A DNA stretch of 64,000 nt, from positions 7,880,001 through 7,944,000 of the forward strand of contig NZ_AP022870.1 in the NCBI RefSeq assembly GCF_011764545.1, given 5' to 3'. Positions 53,991-61,556 of the stretch are shown one piece after another. The position numbers and the translations under genes were made by a program. The DNA is from Phytohabitans flavus (GTDB taxonomy: Bacteria > Actinomycetota > Actinomycetes > Mycobacteriales > Micromonosporaceae). The notes below the pieces were generated by a model. It had not been told where the DNA came from. It ran no database searches and saw only the letters and a program-made list of their open reading frames with translations. Numbering within the stretch: position 1 is the stretch's first letter; every line of letters begins with the position of its first letter.

Positions 53991-54863
53991 GTGGACAGCA
54001 GCAACCAGCTCGGCGAGTTTCTGCGGGCGCGGCGCGAGCTGACCCGACCGGAAGACTTCGGCCTGCCGGACCCGGGCCGCCGGCGGGTGCCCGGTCTGCG
54101 CCGCGAAGAGGTGGCGCTGCTCGCCGGCATGAGCGCCGACTACTACATCCGGCTGGAGCAGGGCCGCGACAAGCACCCATCCGAGCAGGTGATCGAGGCG
54201 CTCGCCCGGGTCTTCACGCTGGACGACGAGGGCGTGGCGCACCTGCGCGCGCTGGCCAGTCCGGCGACCCGCCGCCGGCGCCGGCCCAGCCAGCCGGAGC
54301 GGATCAGCCCTCGGCTGGAGCGCCTGCTGGATGTCTGGACCGACACGCCGGCCCTGGTCGTGGGGCGCTACCTGGACGTGCTCGGCAACAACCGGCTCGC
54401 CGCCGCGCTCAACCGCTGCTCGGTCAAGGGGCAAAACCAGCTCCGGGTGATCTTCCTCGACCCAGAGACGCGGCAGATCTACGCCGACTGGGACAAGGTG
54501 GCGGCCGAGACGGTGGCCACGCTCCGTACGACGGCTGGCACCGACCTCGACGACCCGCGGCTGACCGAGCTTGTCGGCGAGCTGTCACTGAAGAGCGAAG
54601 ACTTCCGCCGGCTGTGGGCGCGCCACGACGTGGGCGCCAAGACCGCCGGCACCAAGCGCTTCGTGCACCCGATGGTCGGGGAGCTGACGCTGGCGTTCGA
54701 GACGTTCGCGGTCAACGGACACCCGGGACAGTTCCTGATCGTCTACCACCCCGAGCCGGCCAGCCCCTCCGAGCGTGCGCTCAAGCTGCTGAGCAGTGCG
54801 ACTGCCGAGGTCACTCTGCCAAGCCACGAATTGAGCGGTCGAGCAGCTCCACCGGGTGCATGA
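53991..54863 (+). CDS. XRE-family regulator with MmyB-like ligand-binding domain
   Basis: A 290-residue regulator. An N-terminal helix-turn-helix (about 8-75: LGEFLRARRELTRPEDFGLP, RVPGLRREEVALLAGMSADYYIRLEQGR) is followed by an MmyB-type PAS-like domain (about 110-270) with LVVGRYLDVLGNN and the KRFVHPMVGELTL segment. Such proteins often sense fatty-acid-like ligands and control a divergent SDR gene, present here. Start is GTG 53991. Its 3' end overlaps the convergent glcF-like gene by 53 bp. Confidence 0.9.
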   Translation: MDSSNQLGEFLRARRELTRPEDFGLPDPGRRRVPGLRREEVALLAGMSADYYIRLEQGRDKHPSEQVIEALARVFTLDDEGVAHLRALASPATRRRRRPSQPERISPRLERLLDVWTDTPALVVGRYLDVLGNNRLAAALNRCSVKGQNQLRVIFLDPETRQIYADWDKVAAETVATLRTTAGTDLDDPRLTELVGELSLKSEDFRRLWARHDVGAKTAGTKRFVHPMVGELTLAFETFAVNGHPGQFLIVYHPEPASPSERALKLLSSATAEVTLPSHELSGRAAPPGA

Positions 54864-56056
54864 TCAGCGGGCCGTCCCCGGCGTACCGGCGGATCTGTAG
54901 CAGGCACCCGGCGTTGCCGGTCGCGATCACGTCGGGGCGCGCGGACATCAGGTTTTCCGCCTTGCGCCGTCCGAGCTGCTCGGCCGTGCCGGCTTGGAGC
55001 AGGTTGTAGACGCCGGCTGAGCCGCAGCAGATCTTCTCCTCCGGTACGTCCACAAGCTCCACGCCGGGGATCGTGCGCAGTGCGTCGCGGGGCTCGCGGG
55101 TGATCCCCTGGGCGTTCGCGAGGTGGCAGGCGTCGTGGTACACCACGCGCAGCGGCAGCGGGTGCCGCTCGGCCACCGGCTCCAGCTCGGCGAGCACCTC
55201 GCTCACGTCCCGCACCCGCGCGGCCAAGGCGGCCGCCCGCTCGGCGTACCCGGGGTCGTCGTGCAGCAGCTCGCCGTACTCCTTGAGCACCGAACCGCAG
55301 CCCGCCACGTTGACCACGACCGTGTCGTACCCCTCGAACGCGTCGATCGTGCGCCGCGCGAAGGCCCGCGCCTCCTCGTCCCGCCCGGTGTGCAGGCTCA
55401 GCGCGCCGCAGCACCCCTGACCCTTCGGCACCGCGACGCGGCAGCCCTCGGCCGCGAGGACGCGCGCGGTCGCGTCGTTCACCGGCTTGAAGAAGACCCG
55501 CTGGGCGCAGCCGGTGAGCAGCGCCACGGTGCGGCGCGGCCTTGTCGGCGTCTTTTCTTGGGTACGGCTGACGAGGTCCCGAACGCGCACCGGTGGCAGC
55601 AGCCCTTCGAGCGCGCGTGCCCGGGCCGGCAGGCGGCCGAGCAGCCCTGAGCGGCGGGTCAGCCAGCGGAGGCCCAGCCGCTGGTAGAGCACCCCGGCCA
55701 GTGCGGCCGCGCGCAGCCTCCGGGGTACGGGAAGAGCGCGAACACCGCCGAGCGGAAGAACCTGTCGCGGGGCACCTCGCGGTCGAGCTGCGGGCGGGCC
55801 GACTCGATCAGCGCGTTGTACTTCACGCCCGAGGGCAGGCCGGCACGCAGGCCAGGCAGCCGAGGCAGGAGTCGAGGTGCTGGGTGACCGCCCCGGCGAC
55901 CGGCGCATCGCCGCGAGTGGCGAGGTCCATGAGGTAGATGCGGCCGCGCGGCGACTCGGCCTCGTCGCCACTGATCACGTACGTGGGGCAGGTGGGCAGG
56001 CAGAAGCCACAGTGGACACACTCGTCGAGCAGCGCCCGGTCCAGGTCGAAAGCCAC
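54811..56056 (-). CDS. glcF: Glycolate oxidase iron-sulfur subunit GlcF-like (two frameshifts)
   Basis: About 415 residues once repaired. Two 4Fe-4S motifs (CVHCGFCLPTCPTY and CLGCLACVPACP) are followed by two CCG domains (QGCCGALSLHTG, NVAGCGSVLKEYGELL, YHDACHLANAQG, EEKICCGSAGVYN). It passes electrons from the FAD subunits to the quinone pool during glycolate or lactate oxidation. Frame breaks at the ggg run 55833-55835 and the gggg run 55722-55725 (plus strand) are each cured by one added base. GTG 56056 has AGGAGG five bases upstream, overlapping the glcE stop. Confidence 0.9.
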
Positions 56057-56061
56057 GCCTA

Positions 56062-56067
56062 CCTCCT
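56062..56067 (-). promoter_or_regulatory. Ribosome binding site that sets the glcF start
   Basis: Reads AGGAGG on the minus strand, five bases before GTG 56056, and overlaps the glcE stop codon at 56066-56068. Confidence 0.8.
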
Positions 56068-57097
56068 AGAACCACGGCCTGTAGCGCCCCGGGCCCAGCC
56101 GCCCATCCGGGTCGAACCGCTGCTTGACCGCCCGCATCAGCGGCACCGCCGCGTGTGGCTCACCCCACGCCTGTATGCCCGGAGGACTGCGCAGCACCGT
56201 CACCTGGGGGAACTCCGCGCGCAGCCCGTCAACGTCGGTCACCCCCAGCGTGTGTACGCCCACCGCCGCGCTGCTCGTCATGCTCGTCGCGTGCTTGGCG
56301 ACGACGGCCAGTTGGCTGGGACGCGTGCCGCAGCGCACCACCAGGTCGCGGTCGCTCACCGCGGTCACCCGCCGCCAGGCCGCCTCGGCGTCCGCGACGG
56401 ACAGTGTGGTACCGCCGGGCGTCGCGGTCGCCCGACGCTCCACACTGGACTCGACACCCTCGTACAAGGCGAGCAGCTCGCCGTCGCACCACTCCAGCGC
56501 GGCCGGCTCCAGCCGCGCCTCCAGCACCAGGCCCGTGTGGGTTACCGCCTCCGCCGCGTCGCAGAGGATCGAGACGGTACGGGAGGCGGGCGGCAGCGGG
56601 TGTGCCCGGAGCACGACCTCGGCGATCACCCCGAGCGTGCCGAACGAGCCGCAGAGCAGCTTGCCGAGGTCGTAGCCGGCGACGTTTTTGATCACGTGGC
56701 CGCCGGAGCGGGCGACCGTGCCGTCGGCGAGCACGACGGTGACGCCGATGAGCAGGTCGCGCGGCCCGCCGTACGCGTGTCGCAGCGGCCCCGAGTCAGC
56801 GGTGGCGACAAGCCCACCGATGGTGGCCTCTGTGCGGGCGGGGTCCAGACAGATCCGCTGGCCGGCGTCCGCCAGCTCCTGCTGAAGGGTGGTCAGGGGC
56901 GTGCCGGCCCGCACCGCGACAGTCATGTCCGCCGGGTTGTACGCGATCACGCCGGTGAGCCCGGTCGTCTCCAGCACATGGTCGGTCGGGTCGGGCGCAC
57001 CGGCCCAGCCCTCGGCCGTACCCGCACCCATGACCAGCAGCGTGCCGTCCGTGTCGCGTACCGCGTCACGCAGCTCGGCGAGCGAGACCGGCCTCAT
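56066..57097 (-). CDS. glcE: Glycolate oxidase FAD-binding subunit GlcE-like
   Basis: A 343-residue FAD_binding_4 protein. MTVAVRAGTPLTTLQQELADAGQ and EATIGGLVATADSGPLRHAYGGPRDLLIGV lie in the FAD-binding half, followed by GHVIKNVAGYDLGKLLCGSFGTLGVI. It partners GlcD and GlcF. ATG 57097 overlaps the glcD stop; a longer frame upstream reads antisense-like Arg-rich residues through glcD and was discarded. Confidence 0.9.
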   Translation of the reverse strand: MRPVSLAELRDAVRDTDGTLLVMGAGTAEGWAGAPDPTDHVLETTGLTGVIAYNPADMTVAVRAGTPLTTLQQELADAGQRICLDPARTEATIGGLVATADSGPLRHAYGGPRDLLIGVTVVLADGTVARSGGHVIKNVAGYDLGKLLCGSFGTLGVIAEVVLRAHPLPPASRTVSILCDAAEAVTHTGLVLEARLEPAALEWCDGELLALYEGVESSVERRATATPGGTTLSVADAEAAWRRVTAVSDRDLVVRCGTRPSQLAVVAKHATSMTSSAAVGVHTLGVTDVDGLRAEFPQVTVLRSPPGIQAWGEPHAAVPLMRAVKQRFDPDGRLGPGRYRPWF

Positions 57098-58539
57098 AGC
57101 CGCTCGATGACGCCGGCCGCCTCCAGCGGGTGCGGCCGGTACGGCCCTGGCCGCTCGCCGCACAGCCGCGGGGTCGGGAAGACCTTGCCCGGGTTGCACA
57201 GCCCTTCCGGGTCGAACGCCGCGCGCAGCCGCCGCATCGTGTCCAGGTCGTCCGCCGAGAACATCCGCGGCATGGAGCACGCCTTGTCGGTACCGATGCC
57301 GTGCTCGCCGGAGAGCGAACCACCCAGCTCGACGCAGAGCTCCGCGATCGCTGTGGAGAGCGCCTCGGCCCGCTCGTGCTCGCCACGCTCCTCGCTGTAA
57401 AGCACGAGGGGGTGCAGGTTGCCGTCGCCGGCGTGGAAGACGTTGGCCACCTGGATGCCCGCCTCGTCGCCCATCTCGGCGATCCGGGTGAGCGCCTCGC
57501 CCAGCCGGGTACGCGGCACGACCCCGTCCTGCACGAAGTAGTTGGGGCTGAGCCGCCCCACCGCCGCGAACGCCGCCTTCCGCCCCTGCCAGATCTTCGC
57601 GCGGTGCTCGGCGTCCCGCGCGATCGTCACCCCGGTGGCCTTGGCGCAGAGCCGGGTGAGGTCGGCGAAGCGCGCCTCCACCTCGTCGGCCGGCCCGTCC
57701 AGCTCCACGATGAGCGCGGCCGCGGTGTCCGGGTCGAAGCCCGCGTCGACGGCCGCGTTGACCGCCTGGATCGCGAGGTTGTCCATCATCTCGATCGCCG
57801 CCGGCACGATCCCGGCGGCGATCACCGCGGTCACGGCGTCGCCGGCCTCCTTCGTCGAGTCGAAGTTGGCCACCAGCGTGCGCACGGTCGCCGGCGTGTG
57901 CAGCAGCCGCACGACAACACTTGTCACGATGCCGAGCGTGCCCTCGGTACCCACGAACGCGCCGAGCAGGTCGAATCCCGCCTGGTGCGGCGCGTCCCCG
58001 CCGAGCCGCGTGGCGGTGCCGTCCGGGAGGACCACGTCGACCGCGAGGATGTGGTTGACGGTGAAGCCGTACTTGAGGCAGTGCGCGCCGCCCGAGTTTT
58101 CCGCCACGTTGCCACCGATCGTGCAAACCTGCTGGCTGGACGGGTCGGGCGAGTAGTAGAGCCCGTACTTCGCGGCGGCGCGGCTGATGTCGAGGTTGGT
58201 GACCCCCGGCTCCACGGTCGCCCGCCGATCGACCGGGTCGACCTCCACGACGCGGCGGAGCCGCTGTAGCGAGATCACGACCCCGTCGGCGACGGGCAAC
58301 GCTCCACCGGAGAGCCCGGTGCCCGCGCCCCTGGCGACGAAGGGCACGCGGTGCTTCGCACAGGCGGCGACGGCGGCCGCGACCTCGGCGGCATCGCGCG
58401 GCAGGGCAACGAGGGCCGGCACCACCCGGTAGCCGGTGAGGGCGTCACACTCGTACGTCCGCAGGTGCGCCGGGTCGGTGACGAGTCCATCCCGCCCGAG
58501 GCGGGCGGTGAGCTCGTCGCGCAGGTCGGTGAGAGACAT
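57094..58539 (-). CDS. glcD: Glycolate oxidase FAD-linked catalytic subunit GlcD-like
   Basis: A 481-residue FAD-linked oxidase with an FAD_binding_4 domain (PFVARGAGTGLSGGALP, IGGNVAENSGGAHCLKYG) and a C-terminal FAD-oxidase domain ending in the family motif SGEHGIGTDKACSM. It oxidises a 2-hydroxy acid, most often glycolate or D-lactate. It is the first gene of the glcDEF-like operon; the genes overlap by ATGA or lie 9 bp apart. Confidence 0.92.
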   Translation of the reverse strand: MSLTDLRDELTARLGRDGLVTDPAHLRTYECDALTGYRVVPALVALPRDAAEVAAAVAACAKHRVPFVARGAGTGLSGGALPVADGVVISLQRLRRVVEVDPVDRRATVEPGVTNLDISRAAAKYGLYYSPDPSSQQVCTIGGNVAENSGGAHCLKYGFTVNHILAVDVVLPDGTATRLGGDAPHQAGFDLLGAFVGTEGTLGIVTSVVVRLLHTPATVRTLVANFDSTKEAGDAVTAVIAAGIVPAAIEMMDNLAIQAVNAAVDAGFDPDTAAALIVELDGPADEVEARFADLTRLCAKATGVTIARDAEHRAKIWQGRKAAFAAVGRLSPNYFVQDGVVPRTRLGEALTRIAEMGDEAGIQVANVFHAGDGNLHPLVLYSEERGEHERAEALSTAIAELCVELGGSLSGEHGIGTDKACSMPRMFSADDLDTMRRLRAAFDPEGLCNPGKVFPTPRLCGERPGPYRPHPLEAAGVIERL

Positions 58540-58918
58540 CGCCTCCTCCTCCCGCCCCGACGCTAGCAGTCAGGCAGCGCGCCTGGCTATGCCAAGATCA
58601 GCGAAGGGCCGAATCGCCATGTGGCGAATGGGTGCATCTCTTTTGGCATTGATGAACATTGCCACTCGAAATGTCGTGATGGCGGCTTTCATCAATCAGT
58701 CACCGCTGCATACTGGCCACCGCGGGGCACGCTAGCACACTATGGATCCATGGGTGGGATTGGTGGCATCCGGTGCGAAGATATCCGCGCCGAAATGGAA
58801 GCGGAAACCTTGGTCAGGCGGATCGGTGGGCGGGAATTGCATTCCGGGATGCAATTGCAGGACAAGGCCGATCGTTCCTGTTCTCTGATGCAAGGCGCAT
58901 GCTCGTCGCGGAACGACC
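58540..58918. other. 379-bp intergenic region
   Basis: A divergent spacer between glcD and the DUF6082-like gene. It is AT-richer than its surroundings and contains a perfect inverted repeat at 58835-58856 and the palindrome ATGGATCCAT at 58742-58751. Promoters for both flanking genes are expected here, but I cannot place them firmly. No gene seen. Confidence 0.6.
58835..58856. promoter_or_regulatory. Inverted repeat, possible operator
   Basis: AATTGCAT and ATGCAATT are perfectly complementary around TCCGGG, 62 bp before the DUF6082-like start. The size and spacing suit a dimeric repressor site. Regulator unknown. Confidence 0.45.
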
Positions 58919-59449
58919 ATGAGTACGCGCGCTGACGACCCGGCGATCCGTGCCGAAGTGGCGGTGCGAACCACCAAGTGGATAGCGGCGTCGACTCTGG
59001 TGGTCTTCGTCAGCGCCGAGGCAAGTCTGAGAATGCTGCATGTCGATCTCATTCGAATGAGCATCGATGATCCTTCACTGGCTGCGGTGTGGCCGCCACT
59101 CGAACCTGGTGTGCCGCACGAGAAGGAGCGCCAGTACCTGTACGCCAATCTGATCTATCAGCATATCTGGCTGGGCTTGCGCATAAGCGACTACACCGAG
59201 GAGCAGATGCAGAACCACCTGCGCTACATCTTCACCAGCTCCCTGATGCGGGAGTACTGGCGCGCCGCCGCAAGGGCACGCACCTCGCTGGTCCCGGGTA
59301 CGGCAGAGTACGCCTTCGCCGAGGCTGCGAATCGCATCTGCGGAGAGTACGAGGATCTTCTTGCCGCCGCGCGGTCAGCTGATCTCGGGCATGAACACGA
59401 AGCAGAGTCCAAGCGCTGGGAGCGCTTGGATGCGGATGTGCGACCGTGA
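58919..59449 (+). CDS. DUF6082-like protein
   Basis: A 176-residue protein with one N-terminal hydrophobic segment (about 18-36) that could anchor it, and a helical domain with YLYANLIYQHIWLGLRISDYTEEQMQNHL and a LMREYWRAAA stretch. This resembles the DUF6082 family of actinobacteria, whose role is unknown. Codon use is less GC-biased than in most of the window, which hints at an accessory origin. Confidence 0.65.
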   Translation: MSTRADDPAIRAEVAVRTTKWIAASTLVVFVSAEASLRMLHVDLIRMSIDDPSLAAVWPPLEPGVPHEKERQYLYANLIYQHIWLGLRISDYTEEQMQNHLRYIFTSSLMREYWRAAARARTSLVPGTAEYAFAEAANRICGEYEDLLAAARSADLGHEHEAESKRWERLDADVRP

Positions 59450-59462
59450 CGAATCCGTCTAG

Positions 59463-59726
59463 CTAGCGATCAGGGATGTCGCCCTTCGCGTGCAGCAGCG
59501 TATCCCGGCTGATGACGACGATGCGTTCGTAGCTCGCCCTGCCCGCGTCGGCGGGCAGGTGCCCCTCGAGCTCGGCAGTGGCGTCCGTGCCGATGATGGC
59601 GAACCGTCCGTCGCTCAGCTGGAAGATGTCAGGACACGTGCCGTTGTCGACGCTGCCACGCTCACGTGGGGTCGACCCCAAACGCCGTTCGATCTCGCCG
59701 AAGGGCGCGCCATGGTCAAGAGACAC
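59463..59726 (-). CDS. Small conserved actinobacterial protein of unknown function
   Basis: An 87-residue protein. CPDIFQLSDGRFAIIGTDAT and ASYERIVVISRDTLLHA form an alternating beta/alpha pattern that I recognise from small Streptomyces-type hypotheticals, often near regulators of the abortive or secretion type. No function can be assigned. It converges on the DUF6082-like gene with 13 bp between the stops. Confidence 0.6.
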   Translation of the reverse strand: MSLDHGAPFGEIERRLGSTPRERGSVDNGTCPDIFQLSDGRFAIIGTDATAELEGHLPADAGRASYERIVVISRDTLLHAKGDIPDR

Positions 59727-59787
59727 AAGCCGAGAGATTACCCAGGCCGGGTGTACGGGATCCTCCAGGGTGGACAGTAGTTTCCTC

Positions 59788-60945
59788 TCACAGTTGGAGG
59801 GGTAGGCCCACGTAGTTTTCGGCGAGGCTGGTGGCGGCGGGCTCCGACGTGGTCACGTACCGCAGCTGGGCCAGCTGTAGCTTCCGCGCGAATGCGTCGG
59901 CGTCCGGGGCCTGATGCAGCATGCTCGTCATCCACCAGGAGAAGTGCTCGGCCCGCCACACGCGGCGCAGGCACGTGTCGCTGTACGCGTCCAGCAGGTC
60001 CCTCCGGCCCTCGCGAAAGTACGCACCAAGCGCCTCCGCCAGCACCCACACGTCCGCGATCGCCAGGTTCATGCCCTTGGCGCCCGTGGGCGGCACGATG
60101 TGCGCGGCGTCGCCGGCCAGGAAAAGCTTGTCTTGGCGCATCGGCTCGGTGACCACGCTGCGCATTGTCGTGATGCCCTTCTCCAGGATCGGGCCGGTCG
60201 CCAGCGTGAAGCCGTCCGCGGACAGCCGGTGGCCCAGCTCGTCCCAGATGCGGGCGTCGGACCAGTCCTCGACGCGTTGGTCCGGCGCGACCTGGAGGTA
60301 CAGGCGGGTGATCTCGGGCGTACGCATGCTGTGCAGCGCGAACCCCCGCTCGTGGTACGCATAGATCAGCTCGCTGTGTGACGGCGGCGCCATGGCCAGG
60401 ACGCCCAGCCACGCGAACGGGTACTCGTGCTTGTGGACGGTCGCGTCCACGCGTGGCGCGCAGACGCCGTGCGAGCCGTCGCAGCCGGCGATGAAGTCGC
60501 ACTCCAGGCGCTGCTCGGCGCCCTCGGCATCCGTGAAGGTGATGAGCGGCGTGGCGGGGTCGACCGTCACGCCGGACACCTCGAAGTGCAGCGGCTCGCC
60601 GGCCGCGACCCGGGCCGCGATGAGGTCCTTGACGACCTCCTGTTGCCCGTACACCGTGATGGTCTTGCCGGTCAGCTCGGTGAGCGCGACGCGGTGGTCG
60701 GCCCCGTCGAAACGCAGCGATATGCCGTGGTGTGGCATGCCCTCCCGGTCGAGGCGGTCGGCGACGCCGGCCTCTCGCAGCAGCTCGACGGTGGGGTGCT
60801 CGAGCACGCCGGCGCGCACCCGCCGCTCGACGTGCTCGCGACCGCGTAGCTCCAGCACCACCGAGTCGATGCCGCCTAGCCACAGCAGGTGGGCCAGCAT
60901 CAGGCCGGCGGGTCCGGCGCCGACGATCGCAACCTGGGTACGCAT
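59788..60945 (-). CDS. pobA: 4-hydroxybenzoate 3-monooxygenase-like FAD hydroxylase
   Basis: A 385-residue group A flavoprotein hydroxylase. It has FAD site 1 (GAGPAGLMLAHLL), the DG motif (FIAGCDGSHG) and FAD site 2 (LAGDAAHIVPPTGAKGMNLA), with lengths and loops like PobA. It would convert 4-hydroxybenzoate to protocatechuate with NAD(P)H and oxygen; other aryl substrates are possible. ATG 60945 starts right at the dinucleotide fold. A long upstream extension of the frame is not family-like. Confidence 0.85.
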   Translation of the reverse strand: MRTQVAIVGAGPAGLMLAHLLWLGGIDSVVLELRGREHVERRVRAGVLEHPTVELLREAGVADRLDREGMPHHGISLRFDGADHRVALTELTGKTITVYGQQEVVKDLIAARVAAGEPLHFEVSGVTVDPATPLITFTDAEGAEQRLECDFIAGCDGSHGVCAPRVDATVHKHEYPFAWLGVLAMAPPSHSELIYAYHERGFALHSMRTPEITRLYLQVAPDQRVEDWSDARIWDELGHRLSADGFTLATGPILEKGITTMRSVVTEPMRQDKLFLAGDAAHIVPPTGAKGMNLAIADVWVLAEALGAYFREGRRDLLDAYSDTCLRRVWRAEHFSWWMTSMLHQAPDADAFARKLQLAQLRYVTTSEPAATSLAENYVGLPLQL

Positions 60946-60977
60946 GCCAGCATGCTGCCCCGTCGATGGCCTTCGCG

Positions 60978-61529
60978 CTAGGAGACCTCCGGCCCCCGCT
61001 TGCGAAGCTCGGCGACCGCGCCCATCGCGTCGCGCAGCTCGTCGAGCCAGGTGTTGGTGTGCTCGCCGACGAGCCGGACGCACCAGGCGAGCGCGTCCGA
61101 GCGGGAGCGGGCCACGCCCGCCTCGACTAGCGTGTCGAGCACCTGGCGCTCGGGCTGGCGGAGCCGGGTCATGACCGGCGCGGAGAAGTTGGTAAAGAGG
61201 GTGCTGGTGCCGCCGCACTCGGCGCCCCAGGCCACCTTGCGCTGGTAGCGGCGCTCCAGCTGCTGTGCGATCTTGATCCGCCGGTCGCGGGTGTCCTCGC
61301 GATGCTGGTTGATGCGGCCGGCCTCGGCGGCGGCCTTGTCCGCGTCGCTCGCGCCCTCGGCGAGCTGGGGCTCGGGCAGCCGCCCGACGATCACAATCTC
61401 GTCCCGGTCGATGACGATCTCGGGTGGCTCGGCGAACCACCCCTCCGGCACCGCACCCGTGACCCACGCCGCCGCGTCATCTGCCGGCGGCGGCTCCTGG
61501 CGGGATCCCGCCCACGTCCTATCGCGCAT
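60978..61529 (-). CDS. Conserved actinobacterial protein of unknown function
   Basis: A 183-residue soluble protein. An N-terminal half with PPADDAAAWVTGAVPEGWF and PEIVIDRDEIVIVGRLPEP is followed by a helical half with WGAECGGTSTLFTNFSAPVMTRLRQPERQVLDTLVEAGVARSRSDALAWCVRLVG. The last part looks like a ribbon-helix-helix or dimerisation motif. I recall close relatives in many actinobacteria without a function. ATG 61529 was chosen; a GTGTAAT pair sits just upstream. Confidence 0.68.
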   Translation of the reverse strand: MRDRTWAGSRQEPPPADDAAAWVTGAVPEGWFAEPPEIVIDRDEIVIVGRLPEPQLAEGASDADKAAAEAGRINQHREDTRDRRIKIAQQLERRYQRKVAWGAECGGTSTLFTNFSAPVMTRLRQPERQVLDTLVEAGVARSRSDALAWCVRLVGEHTNTWLDELRDAMGAVAELRKRGPEVS

Positions 61530-61556
61530 GATTACACAATTACACTGCAACGCGCC

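Noticed and set aside
57098-58126. A long N-terminal extension of the glcE frame
   Set aside because: It is Arg/Gly-rich antisense-like sequence over glcD; glcE has a conserved start with an ATGA overlap at 57097.
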